From the NCBI GenBank assembly GCA_900556975.1, contig USQZ01000008.1, positions 1-45,502 on the forward strand: a stretch of DNA of 45,502 nt, written 5' to 3'. The stretch is from an uncultured Clostridium sp. GTDB taxonomy: Bacteria; Bacillota; Clostridia; TANB77; CAG-508. A program made the position numbers and the translations under genes. How positions within the stretch are numbered: the first letter of the stretch is position 1; every line of letters begins with the position of its first letter. The notes below the pieces were generated by a model, which did not search any database, was not told where the DNA came from, and saw only the letters and a program-made list of their open reading frames with translations. Shown here piece by piece: positions 34,212 to 42,515 of this stretch.

Positions 34212-35270
34212 TTATTTATATAAATCAAAGCTAAAAAATATATTTTCACAATCTTTTTGTTTTAAATAATACCAATATCTAGTTGGATACTCCATTTTTT
34301 CAAAACCATATGATTCAAAATAAATATATTCCAGTGCTTTTTTATATTCATCTTCTGTGACATATTCAAAGTTAGGAGAGAAAGTTGTTAGTTCATTGTT
34401 ACGTATTTGGCGAATTCCTACAATATATTTTTCATTTTTGTATTCAATATCTATTATATTGAAATCCAATTTATCAGGCGTTTCAGAATAAAAATAATCT
34501 ACAATTCGTATACTATCATTAATATTTTTTTCGGTTTTATCTATAAAATTAAGTAACATATCTTTTCCAAATATGAAATTTGACTCTGTAGAACTATTGT
34601 CAATAACTACACAATTATCATGAATTGCTTGTTCTTTACTATAATTTTCTGGAAGTTCATTTAATAAAGCATAGTTAGGCAAATTAGGAATATCAGTAGG
34701 AATAAATTTTACATTAACGGTATCCCTATTATTTTCCTTTTTCATTTTTATAAAAACAAAATTAGTATCTTCTTCTGGATAGCGACTTATATCAACATTA
34801 ATTGATGTATCAGTTACTTCTAAATTTTTGACATATAATCCGACTCTATCTGAATAATTTCCAAGAAAACATAATAAAAAACATTCATCAAATTCATTTG
34901 GTTCTATATCGATAAAATTATTATTATTTTTGTATTTCATATATTCTTCATAAGTTTCAATTTTCTTATAATAAATTCTTTCATTTTTTACATAAATAAA
35001 ATCTTTATAATTCTCAAAAAAATTTAAATCAATTTGGCTTTGATTATCTATTTTAGGATTAATTACAGATTTAACACCTGCATAGGCACCACCTGCAACT
35101 AGAAACATACACATAAGAGTTACAATACATAAAGAAAGTTCTTTAAAATACAATAATCGATTAGTGCCAATAATATTACTATTTAAAAATTTAACATTTT
35201 TTGATTTTCCATTTTTATAGTCATTATATTTTTCCCATATTTTATCAATATTCTTTTTTTCATTTAACAT
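34212..35270 (-). CDS. Membrane-anchored putative anti-sigma factor
   Basis: A 352-residue protein. The ATG at 35270 is preferred because GGAAGGAG lies 9 nt upstream; a further ATG at 35279 is too close to that site. A cytoplasmic N-terminus of about 45 residues (NIDKIWEKYNDYKNGKSKNV) is followed by one membrane helix (about 47-68, LCIVTLMCMFLVAGGAYAG) and a large extracellular domain with no known motif. The gene overlaps the ECF sigma gene, the usual arrangement for a sigma/anti-sigma pair. The signal it senses is unknown. It is cargo of the sigK element. Confidence 0.72.
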   Translation of the reverse strand: MLNEKKNIDKIWEKYNDYKNGKSKNVKFLNSNIIGTNRLLYFKELSLCIVTLMCMFLVAGGAYAGVKSVINPKIDNQSQIDLNFFENYKDFIYVKNERIYYKKIETYEEYMKYKNNNNFIDIEPNEFDECFLLCFLGNYSDRVGLYVKNLEVTDTSINVDISRYPEEDTNFVFIKMKKENNRDTVNVKFIPTDIPNLPNYALLNELPENYSKEQAIHDNCVVIDNSSTESNFIFGKDMLLNFIDKTEKNINDSIRIVDYFYSETPDKLDFNIIDIEYKNEKYIVGIRQIRNNELTTFSPNFEYVTEDEYKKALEYIYFESYGFEKMEYPTRYWYYLKQKDCENIFFSFDLYK

Positions 35271-35826
35271 GATTTTCATCTCCTTCCAAAATTTTTTTTA
35301 ATGCTTTTCTTGCTCTGTGTAAAAGCATTTTTGTTTGTGGCATTGTTATATTTAAGATTTTACAAATATCTTTGTATTGAAAGCCTTGAAAATCTTTAAG
35401 ATATATTATCAATTCATATTTCTTTTTTAATTTTGACAATGCTATTTTGAGTTCTTCACTTTTTTCATTATTTAGAACATCTTCTTCTAAATTAAAAGTA
35501 TCTTCAATATTTAAGCTATAATTTTCGTCAAGTAGTACTACATTTTTTTTCATTTTTAAATAGTTTAAAGCTCTTGATTTAGCTATAATAAACAAATATG
35601 TTTTAATACTAAAATTATATTTATATTCTTTTCTATTAACTAAAATATATAAAAAAGTATCTTGAGCTAAGTCTTCAGATATGTCTATTCGTTTAACATA
35701 TTTCTGGATAAACGATATTAAAGATTTTATGTGTCTTTTAACTAATAAATTAAATGCTTCATTATTTCCAAGTAAAAAGCTATTATATAATTCAAGATCA
35801 TCTTTATTTTCAAGTTCAATTTTCAT
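35260..35826 (-). CDS. ECF-type RNA polymerase sigma factor
   Basis: A 188-residue sigma-70 family ECF factor: region 2 (EAFNLLVKRHIKSLISFIQK, then DISEDLAQDTFLYILVNRKE and FSIKTYLFIIAKSRALNYLK) and region 4 (YELIIYLKDFQGFQYKDICK, ILNITMPQTKMLLHRARKAL). The stop lies inside the start of the downstream anti-sigma gene. Upstream, TGAC-N6-GTCA (35893-35906) is a candidate operator. Encoded within the sigK intervening element, so excision would remove it from the mother-cell chromosome. Confidence 0.9.
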   Translation of the reverse strand: MKIELENKDDLELYNSFLLGNNEAFNLLVKRHIKSLISFIQKYVKRIDISEDLAQDTFLYILVNRKEYKYNFSIKTYLFIIAKSRALNYLKMKKNVVLLDENYSLNIEDTFNLEEDVLNNEKSEELKIALSKLKKKYELIIYLKDFQGFQYKDICKILNITMPQTKMLLHRARKALKKILEGDENHVK

Positions 35827-36033
35827 TACTATTTACAGTCCTCCTTTTTAAAAATTAATAAAATATGTTTTCTATATATTAAAACAATTAAATGACTAAA
35901 ATGTCACGCTAAAATTAAAAAAAATTAATTGTATTTTACTTTTTTATATAATATTAGAAAAAGAAAATATAAAATATTAGTTTAGTTATCTTTATGTGAT
36001 AAATGAATAAGATTGAAAAGGGAGCGTGAAAAA

Positions 36034-36207
36034 ATGAAACTCTTTGTAAATTTACCTGAAGATAATGAAGAACTTGAAAATAGGATTGCGGACTTCCATG
36101 CAACCTTATTAATGGAGAAAATAAAACAGCTAAATATTAATGATGAACATAAAAAGAAAGTCTTAGACTTGACTTTAGAAAATATAAAAAAATGTATGAG
36201 TAGTTAA
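36034..36207 (+). CDS. Small protein beside element right end; candidate directionality factor
   Basis: A 57-residue protein starting at 36034 behind AAAAGGGAG (an open frame begins at 36013 but lacks its own site). It reads MKLFVNLPEDNEELENRIAD then a charged helical remainder ending CMSS. No domain recognised. A hairpin AAATGTAT/ATACATTT overlaps its end and may terminate it. Position next to the junction and small charged character fit a recombination directionality factor, as known for skin of C. difficile, but sequence identity is not evident. Confidence 0.55.
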   Translation: MKLFVNLPEDNEELENRIADFHATLLMEKIKQLNINDEHKKKVLDLTLENIKKCMSS

Positions 36208-36292
36208 CTTATACATTTTTTTATGTATTATAAATTTTTTTAAAAGTTGATTTTAATTTATTGAAATATTAGTTTCCAATATGTGAGAGTTC

Positions 36293-36297
36293 CATTT
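36293..36297 (-). other. Crossover core, right junction of sigK element
   Basis: AAATG on the minus strand, shared with 31282-31286. Left context is TGTATTGA (sigK) and right context is GAACTCTCACA (element). Confidence 0.75.
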
Positions 36298-36635
36298 TCA
36301 ATACACCTAGAAATATATGTAGAAAGCTTTACACCTTTTTTAGAATTGTAACTATTAATTCCTTTTATTAATCCAATAGTGCCAATAGAAATTAAATCAT
36401 CTAAAGGAACATTGGCAGATGTATATTTTTTAGAAATATGAGCAACAAGTCTTAAATTTCGTTCAATTAAAACATCTTTTGCAGACATATCTCCGTTTTC
36501 AAATTTTTCTAAATATATTTTCTCTTCATCACTTGAAAGTGGCTCAGGAAATAGGTTATTACTAGATATGTACCCAAATAAAAACACAGACGAATTAATA
36601 AAGGTTAAAAAACCAGAAATGGACAATATAAGCAT
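36293..36635 (-). CDS. sigK: sigK 5' half (pro-sequence and region 2 of sigma-K)
   Basis: Starts MLILSISGFLTFINSSVFLF, a hydrophobic pro-sequence aligned with that of B. subtilis pro-sigma-K, then FPEPLSSDEEKIYLEKFENG, ERNLRLVAHISKKYTS and DDLISIGTIGLIKGINSYNS, ending at CIEN. The open frame continues to 36258, but the tail GTLTYWKLIFQ is element-derived. GGAGG precedes the ATG (start 36635). A CATATATT block about 25 nt upstream weakly resembles a sporulation-sigma -10. Retention of a pro-sequence implies SpoIVFB-type processing. Confidence 0.92.
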
Positions 36636-36889
36636 ATTAGACCTCCAAATATCTATATAGAAAATATATGAAGTAAAATAAAAATAGTGCGTGTCAACTT
36701 AAAAATAACCTTGTCATAAAATGTCCATATTCAAATAAATTTTTTAAGAGAGAGGACTTGCAAATTATTAAGGTCGAATAATGTTATATAAGAAAAAATA
36801 TTGAAAAATAAAGAAAAACGATTAGTACTTCCTTTTTTTAACAAAACGTGTTATAATATAGTTATCAAACATTTAAGGAGGAGATATTT

Positions 36890-37156
36890 ATGAAAGCAGC
36901 AATGACAAGACGGGAAGTAAAAGCACTGGAGTACAACAAACCATTACCAGCAGTTCTGAATGGTAGATCTAAAGGCTACGAGGAAGTCTTCATTAATTCA
37001 GGCGGTGAAGCAACAGCAGAACTGGCCCAGAGCCATTTAGTAGCAATACTTATGGCTCATCCGAGAAAACTCGGTTGGTACAGTCAGAACGAAGGTGTGT
37101 TCCAGGATGAAGATGGACTTTGGTACGCCTTCCGTCATCAGGCACAGTACAGATAA
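36890..37156 (+). CDS. Orphan hypothetical protein (higher-GC cassette D)
   Basis: An 88-residue protein, not recognised: MKAAMTRREVKALEYNKPLP, then AQSHLVAILMAHPRKLGWYS and a tail FRHQAQYR. The ribosome site is AAGGAGGAG. GC is 28 of 60 in 37021-37080 against about a quarter in host genes. A hairpin CAGTACAG/CTGTACTG (37145-37166) spans the stop and a strong terminator follows. It lies alone between sigK and the radical SAM gene. TATAAT at about 36852 is a candidate -10. Probably acquired. Confidence 0.62.
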   Translation: MKAAMTRREVKALEYNKPLPAVLNGRSKGYEEVFINSGGEATAELAQSHLVAILMAHPRKLGWYSQNEGVFQDEDGLWYAFRHQAQYR

Positions 37157-37190
37157 AACTGTACTGAGTATGAAAGTAACTAATTAATCT

Positions 37191-37222
37191 CCGGCCCGGC
37201 TATAACAATTTAGCCGGGCTTC
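37191..37222 (+). terminator. Terminator of orphan cassette gene 36890
   Basis: GCCCGGCTA (37194-37202) pairs perfectly with TAGCCGGGC (37211-37219), then TTCTTCT. GC-rich stem unlike the AT-rich native terminators. Confidence 0.85.
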
Positions 37223-37315
37223 TTCTATGCTAAAAAGCTGTAAAAAATTAAAAATCTAAAAGAACAATGTAAAGGAAAATAAAGTGAATTCAAATTATTA
37301 GACAAAAAAGTTTAA

Positions 37316-37347
37316 AAAGGAGGGTTCATTTTATGTCAAAATATTAA
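37316..37347 (+). other. Orphan ribosome site with 4-codon ORF
   Basis: AAAAAGGAGGG then ATG at 37333 and only MSKY before TAA. Either a gene remnant or a short leader upstream of the radical SAM gene. The rest of 37223-37455 is AT-rich and empty. Confidence 0.35.
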
Positions 37348-37455
37348 ATAAGTTTTTTAGCAGTTCAAATTATACTTTGCACTAAGTATAATATTGTAAT
37401 TTTAGATAAAAGAAGATATAATCAATAATATTAAAAAAGAAAGAAATGAAACATT

Positions 37456-38337
37456 ATGAAAGAATTAGATGAATGCAAATTATGTCCATTTGAATGTAAA
37501 GTAAACAGAAATGAAAATCACTTAGGTAGGTGCAAAGCAGGAAAAAATATAAAGATAGGATTGTACTCTTTACATTATGATGAAGAACCTTGCATAAGCG
37601 GAAAAGAAGGCTCAGGAACAGTATTTTTTAGTAACTGTAATTTGAAGTGTAAATTTTGTCAGAATTATAAAATAAGTTGTGATGGAAAAGGCGAAGAAAT
37701 AACAATTCAAGAATTAGCTGAAATATTTTTAAAACAACAAGCAAATGGTGCAAACAATATTAATCTTGTAACAGCAGTACCATACGTGCCACACATAATC
37801 GAAGCTTTAAAAATTGCAAAACAAAAAGGACTAACAATACCAATTTTGTATAATACAAGTGGTTACGAAAAAGAAGAAACATTAAAAATGTTGGAAGGTT
37901 ATATAGATATTTATTTACCTGACTTCAAATATTATAATAATGATTTAGCTTTGAGACTATCTGGAACAAAAAATTACAGAGAAATAACGCAAAAAGCCAT
38001 AAAAGAAATGTATAGACAAGTTGGAAAAAATCAATATGATGAAAATGGTATGTTAAAAAAAGGAATGATAATAAGACATTTAGTATTACCAAATAATATT
38101 CAAAATTCAAAAGATGTTTTAAAATGGATAAAACAAAACATGCCAGAAGATATAACAATAAGCTTAATGGCACAATATTTTCCAACGTATAAGGCAAATG
38201 AAGACAGTCAAATAAATAGAAAATTAACCCAAGAAGAGTATGATGAAATAGAAAATTACTTATATGAATTAGATTTGGAAAATGGATATATTCAAGATTT
38301 AGAAGATGAGGAGGAGAAGTATGTACCAAAATTCTAG
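37456..38337 (+). CDS. Radical SAM protein, PflA-like
   Basis: A 293-residue radical SAM enzyme. The cluster motif CxxxCxxC is C61-C65-C68 (FFSNCNLKCKFCQNYK). An additional N-terminal Cys set (C7, C10, C14, C26) marks the pyruvate-formate-lyase-activating-enzyme-1 like (YfkA/AmmeMemoRadiSam-type) group. LVTAVPYVPHIIEALKIAKQ and YIDIYLPDFKYYN are typical. The substrate is not known. The ribosome site is weak. It overlaps the downstream rdgB gene by 17 bp. Confidence 0.85.
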   Translation: MKELDECKLCPFECKVNRNENHLGRCKAGKNIKIGLYSLHYDEEPCISGKEGSGTVFFSNCNLKCKFCQNYKISCDGKGEEITIQELAEIFLKQQANGANNINLVTAVPYVPHIIEALKIAKQKGLTIPILYNTSGYEKEETLKMLEGYIDIYLPDFKYYNNDLALRLSGTKNYREITQKAIKEMYRQVGKNQYDENGMLKKGMIIRHLVLPNNIQNSKDVLKWIKQNMPEDITISLMAQYFPTYKANEDSQINRKLTQEEYDEIENYLYELDLENGYIQDLEDEEEKYVPKF

Positions 38338-38968
38338 TATAGAAATAATTTATGGAACAGGAAATAAAGCCAAAGTTGAGGCAATGAAAAAAATAATAAG
38401 AGAACATGATTTTAATGTATCAATACAAACATTAAAAGATATTAATTTCAATGAAGAAATAATAGAAGACGGAAAAACATTTGAAGAAAATTCAGAAATA
38501 AAAGCAAGAGCAATTCAAAAATTCTGCGAGAAAAATAATATAAAAAATAAAATAATAATAACAGATGATGCAGGACTATGTATAGATAAATTAAATGGAG
38601 AGCCAGGTGTATATACAGCAAGATATGCTGGAGAAAATCCAACACAAATAGAAAATATAACAAAAGTTTTAGATAATATGAAACAATATACAAATCCAGA
38701 AGATAGATCTTGTACTTTTGTATGCGTATTGACAGCAATTATAATGGAATCAAATGAAAAAATTGTAGCTAGAGGCGAATGTAAAGGTTCAATTGCAATG
38801 ACTCCAGGAAGATTAGGCGGTCTAACATATGGACCAATATTTATACCAGAAGGCTTTTCAGAACCAATGAGTGAAATGCCAGAAGAAAAATACGAAGCAG
38901 TACATAATCACAGAGATATAGCTATGAAAAAGATTATGCAAGAATTAAAAAAACGAATTAAAGAATAA
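38321..38968 (+). CDS. rdgB: XTP/dITP pyrophosphatase (RdgB/HAM1)
   Basis: A 215-residue canonical Ham1 protein: EIIYGTGNKAKVEAMKKI, NEEIIEDGKTFEENSEIKAR, the active segment ITDDAGLCIDKLNGEPGVYT then ARYAGE, and C-terminal YGPIFIPEGFSEPMSEM and HRDIAMKKI. It converts ITP, dITP and XTP to monophosphates to keep deaminated purines out of DNA. The ATG at 38321 sits behind GAGGAGGAG. It is the second Ham1-type gene in the window (the other is the divergent 11494). Confidence 0.92.
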   Translation: MYQNSSIEIIYGTGNKAKVEAMKKIIREHDFNVSIQTLKDINFNEEIIEDGKTFEENSEIKARAIQKFCEKNNIKNKIIITDDAGLCIDKLNGEPGVYTARYAGENPTQIENITKVLDNMKQYTNPEDRSCTFVCVLTAIIMESNEKIVARGECKGSIAMTPGRLGGLTYGPIFIPEGFSEPMSEMPEEKYEAVHNHRDIAMKKIMQELKKRIKE

Positions 38969-39166
38969 AAAACGACAAAAATTACACTACTATAAAATTT
39001 GAAAAAAATCAACCATTAAAACATATCGAATTAGTTAGTATAAATTCAAAAAAATGAGGAAAAATAACTTTAAACAATCTAAAAACAGTTAAAAAGGAAA
39101 AATAGAATTTGAAACAAATAAAAACATATGTTAATATAAATACAACAAATGAATAAGTTATTAATT

Positions 39167-39360
39167 TTCCCTGCATGGTGCGTTTTTGACAGAGTTTTTA
39201 GAACCTACAAGTTTTGGAGAAGGGAGCATGATCTCTGAATATGGCGTGTAAGCTTACGAGCTTTATCAGTAAGAAACCCAGAAGTATTTAGGACGGCACC
39301 CACCTGTTTTAGGACAGGTCCATAAAAATTCTTATGCATGACGGCTGATGTGGGGTTTTT
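39167..39360 (+). ncRNA. ssrS: 6S RNA (SsrS)
   Basis: CCCTGCAT (39169-39176) closes with ATGTGGGG (39348-39355), and TTTTT follows. The 3' half has the 6S signature GGCACCCACCTG...CAGGTCCATAAAA and ATGACGGCT. This is the characteristic Firmicutes 6S arrangement, a decoy that binds housekeeping RNA polymerase. Upstream, 38969-39166 is AT-rich and shows no gene. Confidence 0.8.
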
Positions 39361-39405
39361 AATGCCAATATTGGTGAATTGCCAATGTTGGCATTAATTT
39401 TGGTT
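39361..39405 (+). terminator. Hairpin downstream of 6S RNA
   Basis: AATGCCAATATTGG (39361-39374) pairs with CCAATGTTGGCATT (39382-39395), one G-U pair, then AATTTTGGTTTT. A second smaller stem AAATGTTG/CAACATTT follows at about 39413-39443. Remaining sequence to 39575 is empty. Confidence 0.6.
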
Positions 39406-39575
39406 TTATAAAAAATGTTGGGGGAGAAAAATACTTCAACATTTCTATTATTTTAGCCATATGTCCAATCAATAACATACAAATATAATAATTATATAAA
39501 AACATTATTATCCAACCAATTTGCACACTTTACAAGAAAAATCAAAAATGCTAAAATAAAGACATTGGAGGAGCT

Positions 39576-40400
39576 ATGAACGTAAAAGAGGCTATAAAAT
39601 ATGGAATAGATAATTTAAAAAAGGTAGATGATAAATCACTTAAAGTAAGACTACTTTTATCTCATTTTATGAATGTTGAAAAAAACTATTTAATAACACA
39701 TGATAATGAAAGATTATCAGATGAGATAGAAGAAAAATACAAACAAGGAATTAAGAAATTATCTAAAGATGTACCACTTCAATATATAACAAATACTCAA
39801 GAATTTTATGGAATGAAATTTAAAGTCAATGAAAATGTTTTAATACCAAGATATGATACAGAAATTTTAATAGAAGAAACCTTAAAAAGAGCTAAAAATC
39901 AATATAAAATATTAGATATGTGCACAGGAAGTGGAATTATAGCAATCACATTAGCAAAAAATGTGGAGAAAGCAAATGTATTTGCATGTGATATAAGCCT
40001 TGAAGCTCTAAAAGTCGCAAAAGAAAATAATGAATTACATAATACAAATGTTAAATTTATTAACTCAAATTTATTTGAAAATATAGAAGAAAAAAATTTT
40101 GATATTATAGTTTCAAATCCACCATATATAACAGAAAAAGAGATGCAAGAACTAGAAAATCAAGTGAAAAAAGAGCCTGAATTGGCTCTATATGGTGGAG
40201 TAGATGGACTAGATTTTTATAGAAAAATAACAGAAAAAGCAAAAGACTATCTAAAAAAAGAAGGCTTATTAATATTTGAAATAGGATACAAACAAAAAGA
40301 AGATGTTAGCAATATATTAATTGAAAATAAATTTAAAAATATAAAATGTGTGAAAGACTTGCAAGGCTTAGACAGAGTTATAATAGGAGAGAAGGAGTAA
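39576..40400 (+). CDS. prmC: Peptide chain release factor glutamine methyltransferase
   Basis: A 274-residue PrmC/HemK protein that methylates the Gln of the GGQ motif of release factors. The N-terminal helical domain precedes PLQYITNTQEFYGMKFKVNE; the SAM-binding motif is LDMCTGSGIIAI (113-124) and the catalytic NPPY is 181-184. It lies immediately upstream of whiA and hemW in a same-strand run; GGAGGAG precedes the ATG. Confidence 0.95.
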   Translation: MNVKEAIKYGIDNLKKVDDKSLKVRLLLSHFMNVEKNYLITHDNERLSDEIEEKYKQGIKKLSKDVPLQYITNTQEFYGMKFKVNENVLIPRYDTEILIEETLKRAKNQYKILDMCTGSGIIAITLAKNVEKANVFACDISLEALKVAKENNELHNTNVKFINSNLFENIEEKNFDIIVSNPPYITEKEMQELENQVKKEPELALYGGVDGLDFYRKITEKAKDYLKKEGLLIFEIGYKQKEDVSNILIENKFKNIKCVKDLQGLDRVIIGEKE

Positions 40401-40402
40401 AT

Positions 40403-41248
40403 ATGTCTTTTTCATCAGAAGTAAAACAAGAGTTAAGTTCAATAAATACATATTCAAAATCTAATTTGATAGAAGCTGAACTAATAGGATACCTAATGTC
40501 AGCGAATATAAAAGAAGAAAACGAGAAAATTGAATTTATTACAGAAAATGAATTTAATATTGAGAGAATTTATAAGATTTTATTTAAATTAAAAATAGAA
40601 TATGAACCAGAAACAAGAAGAAAAACTTTTGTTGCAAAAATTAATAAGCCAAATTTGAGAAATATTGAAGATTTAGAAACAGAAGAAGAGAAAAAAGCAT
40701 TGATAAGAGGAATTTTTCTAGGAAGCGGATCAATAAATGATCCTACGAAAAAGTATCACTTAGAAATTTTATTAAAGGATAAAGATGTTGCTCAATATAT
40801 TCAAAATATATTAAAAAGTTTTAATATAAAAGCCAAAATTCTTGAAATGAATAATACAATTTATATAAAAGAAGGCGAAGAGATTTCAAAATTTTTAGCT
40901 TTCATAGGTGCACAAAAATCAGTTTTAAAATATGAAGAAATTCGAGTTATGAGAGAAATTCGAAATAATGTTAATAGGCAAGTAAATTGCGAAACAGCAA
41001 ATTTGAACAAAACAATAAGTGCGTCAGTAATGCAAATAGAAGCAATAAATTATTTGAAAAAAATAAAAAAATATGAAGAATTACCTATAAGCTTGCAAGA
41101 GATAGCTGAACTTAGATTAGAATATCCAGAAATGAGCTTGAAAGATTTAGGAAGTTTATTAGAAAATTCTTTAGGAAAATCGGGAGTAAATCATAGATTA
41201 AAGAAAATTATAGAAATTGCTGATGAAGCAAAGAAGGAGAATGCATGA
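40403..41248 (+). CDS. whiA: Sporulation/division regulator WhiA
   Basis: A 281-residue WhiA protein: an N-terminal LAGLIDADG-like fold (MSFSSEVKQELSS, GIFLGSGSINDPTKKYHLEI) and a C-terminal helix-turn-helix (LEYPEMSLKDLGSLLENSLG, KSGVNHRLKKI). The ATG at 40403 follows GAGAAGGAG; the frame opens further upstream at 40346. It is linked to cell division and sporulation regulation in Gram-positives. It overlaps hemW by 4 bp and starts 2 bp after prmC. Confidence 0.95.
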   Translation: MSFSSEVKQELSSINTYSKSNLIEAELIGYLMSANIKEENEKIEFITENEFNIERIYKILFKLKIEYEPETRRKTFVAKINKPNLRNIEDLETEEEKKALIRGIFLGSGSINDPTKKYHLEILLKDKDVAQYIQNILKSFNIKAKILEMNNTIYIKEGEEISKFLAFIGAQKSVLKYEEIRVMREIRNNVNRQVNCETANLNKTISASVMQIEAINYLKKIKKYEELPISLQEIAELRLEYPEMSLKDLGSLLENSLGKSGVNHRLKKIIEIADEAKKENA

Positions 41249-42360
41249 AAGAAATAGGATTATATATACACATTCCATACTGTAAAAGAAAATGTTTTTA
41301 TTGTGATTTTATTTCTTTTTCAGGAAAAGAAGGCACGATAAAAAGATATGTAGAAGCTATAAAAAAAGATATATCAGCTTGTAAATATACGGGATTTAAT
41401 ATAGGAACGATTTACATAGGTGGAGGAACACCATCATTTATTGATTCACAATATATTTTAGAAATAATTGCAAAAGTAAGAGAAAAATTTATAGTAGCTC
41501 AAAATGCTGAAATAACAATAGAAGTAAATCCAGGGACAGTAACCAAGGAAAAATTAATTGATTACAAAAAAGCTGGAATAAATAGATTAAGCATAGGTTT
41601 GCAATCAACTGATAATGATACATTAAAACGAATTGGAAGAATACATTCTTATGAGGATTTTGTAGAAACATATGATATGGCAAGAGAAATAGGATTTGAT
41701 AATATTAATGTTGATTTCATGATAGCACTTCCAGAAGAGGATGAATGGAGCGTTGCAATACAAATAAGTGAAATAATTAATTTGAAACCAGAACATATTT
41801 CATGCTATTCATTAATTTTAGAAGATGGAACAAGACTAAAAGAAATGGTAGATTCAGGAGAAGTAGAATTACCAACAGATGAAGAAGAAAGAAAAATGTA
41901 TTGGAAAATGAAAGAGTTACTAGAGGAAAATGGATATGAACATTACGAAATATCAAATTTTTCAAGACCAGGTTATAGATCAAGACACAATATGGATTGC
42001 TGGTCTCAAAAGGAATACCTAGGTTTTGGAACAGCAGCACATAGCTACTTCGGCGGAAGAAGATTTTCTAATAAGAAAACAATTGAAGAATATATAGAAA
42101 ATTACAGTGAAAAAGAAATTGAAGAAGACCAAACAGAAGAAGATATGAAAAAAGAATACATGATGCTAGGACTAAGAAAAATAGAAGGAGTATCAATATC
42201 TGAATTTGAACAAAAATTTCAAATTAATCCATTATTCTATTTTAGATTTGAGATAAGCAAATTAGTAGATGAAGATTTAATAGAAATTGACTTAGATAAT
42301 ATAAAATTAACTAAAAAAGGATTAGATTTAGCTAATCTTGTTTGGGAAGAGTTTGTGTAA
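41245..42360 (+). CDS. hemW: Radical SAM heme chaperone HemW
   Basis: A 371-residue HemN-like protein. CxxxCxxC is C13-C17-C20 (HIPYCKRKCFYCDF), then GGGTPSF, EVNPGTVTKEKL, GINRLSIGLQS and DFMIALPEEDE. Length and the C-terminal winged-helix-like tail fit HemW rather than coproporphyrinogen oxidase HemN. It overlaps whiA (ATGA). In many Firmicutes hemW directly precedes hrcA; here one orphan cassette gene has been interposed. Confidence 0.92.
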   Translation: MKEIGLYIHIPYCKRKCFYCDFISFSGKEGTIKRYVEAIKKDISACKYTGFNIGTIYIGGGTPSFIDSQYILEIIAKVREKFIVAQNAEITIEVNPGTVTKEKLIDYKKAGINRLSIGLQSTDNDTLKRIGRIHSYEDFVETYDMAREIGFDNINVDFMIALPEEDEWSVAIQISEIINLKPEHISCYSLILEDGTRLKEMVDSGEVELPTDEEERKMYWKMKELLEENGYEHYEISNFSRPGYRSRHNMDCWSQKEYLGFGTAAHSYFGGRRFSNKKTIEEYIENYSEKEIEEDQTEEDMKKEYMMLGLRKIEGVSISEFEQKFQINPLFYFRFEISKLVDEDLIEIDLDNIKLTKKGLDLANLVWEEFV

Positions 42361-42477
42361 GAAATATGCTGTTTATAAAAAGAAACTATAAATGACGACC
42401 ATACGTTGTTATTTTGGTATTAATATTTGACAAGAATTTTTTTAGAAAAAATTAATAAAAGTAAGTTATATAACAGA

Positions 42478-42507
42478 AAAAGAGCCATGCTTTTGTAGCA
42501 TGGCTCT
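42478..42507 (-). terminator. Terminator of orphan cassette gene 42516
   Basis: AGAGCCATGC (42481-42490) pairs perfectly with GCATGGCTCT (42498-42507), with a U-rich run following on the minus strand. GC-rich stem. Confidence 0.85.
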
Positions 42508-42515
42508 CGTCGTGA

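Larger units (their letters stand above)
31287..36297. mobile_element. Skin-like sigK intervening element, 5,011 bp
   Basis: Sequence between the two AAATG cores that split sigK at the CIEN/EILM codons, the site used by skin in Bacillus subtilis and also by skin in Clostridioides difficile. It carries a serine recombinase beside the left junction, a secreted SH3 protein, an ECF sigma/membrane regulator pair and a 57-residue protein beside the right junction. Precise excision rebuilds an in-frame sigK. It is much smaller than the known skin elements (tens of kb in B. subtilis, about 15 kb in C. difficile). Confidence 0.9.
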
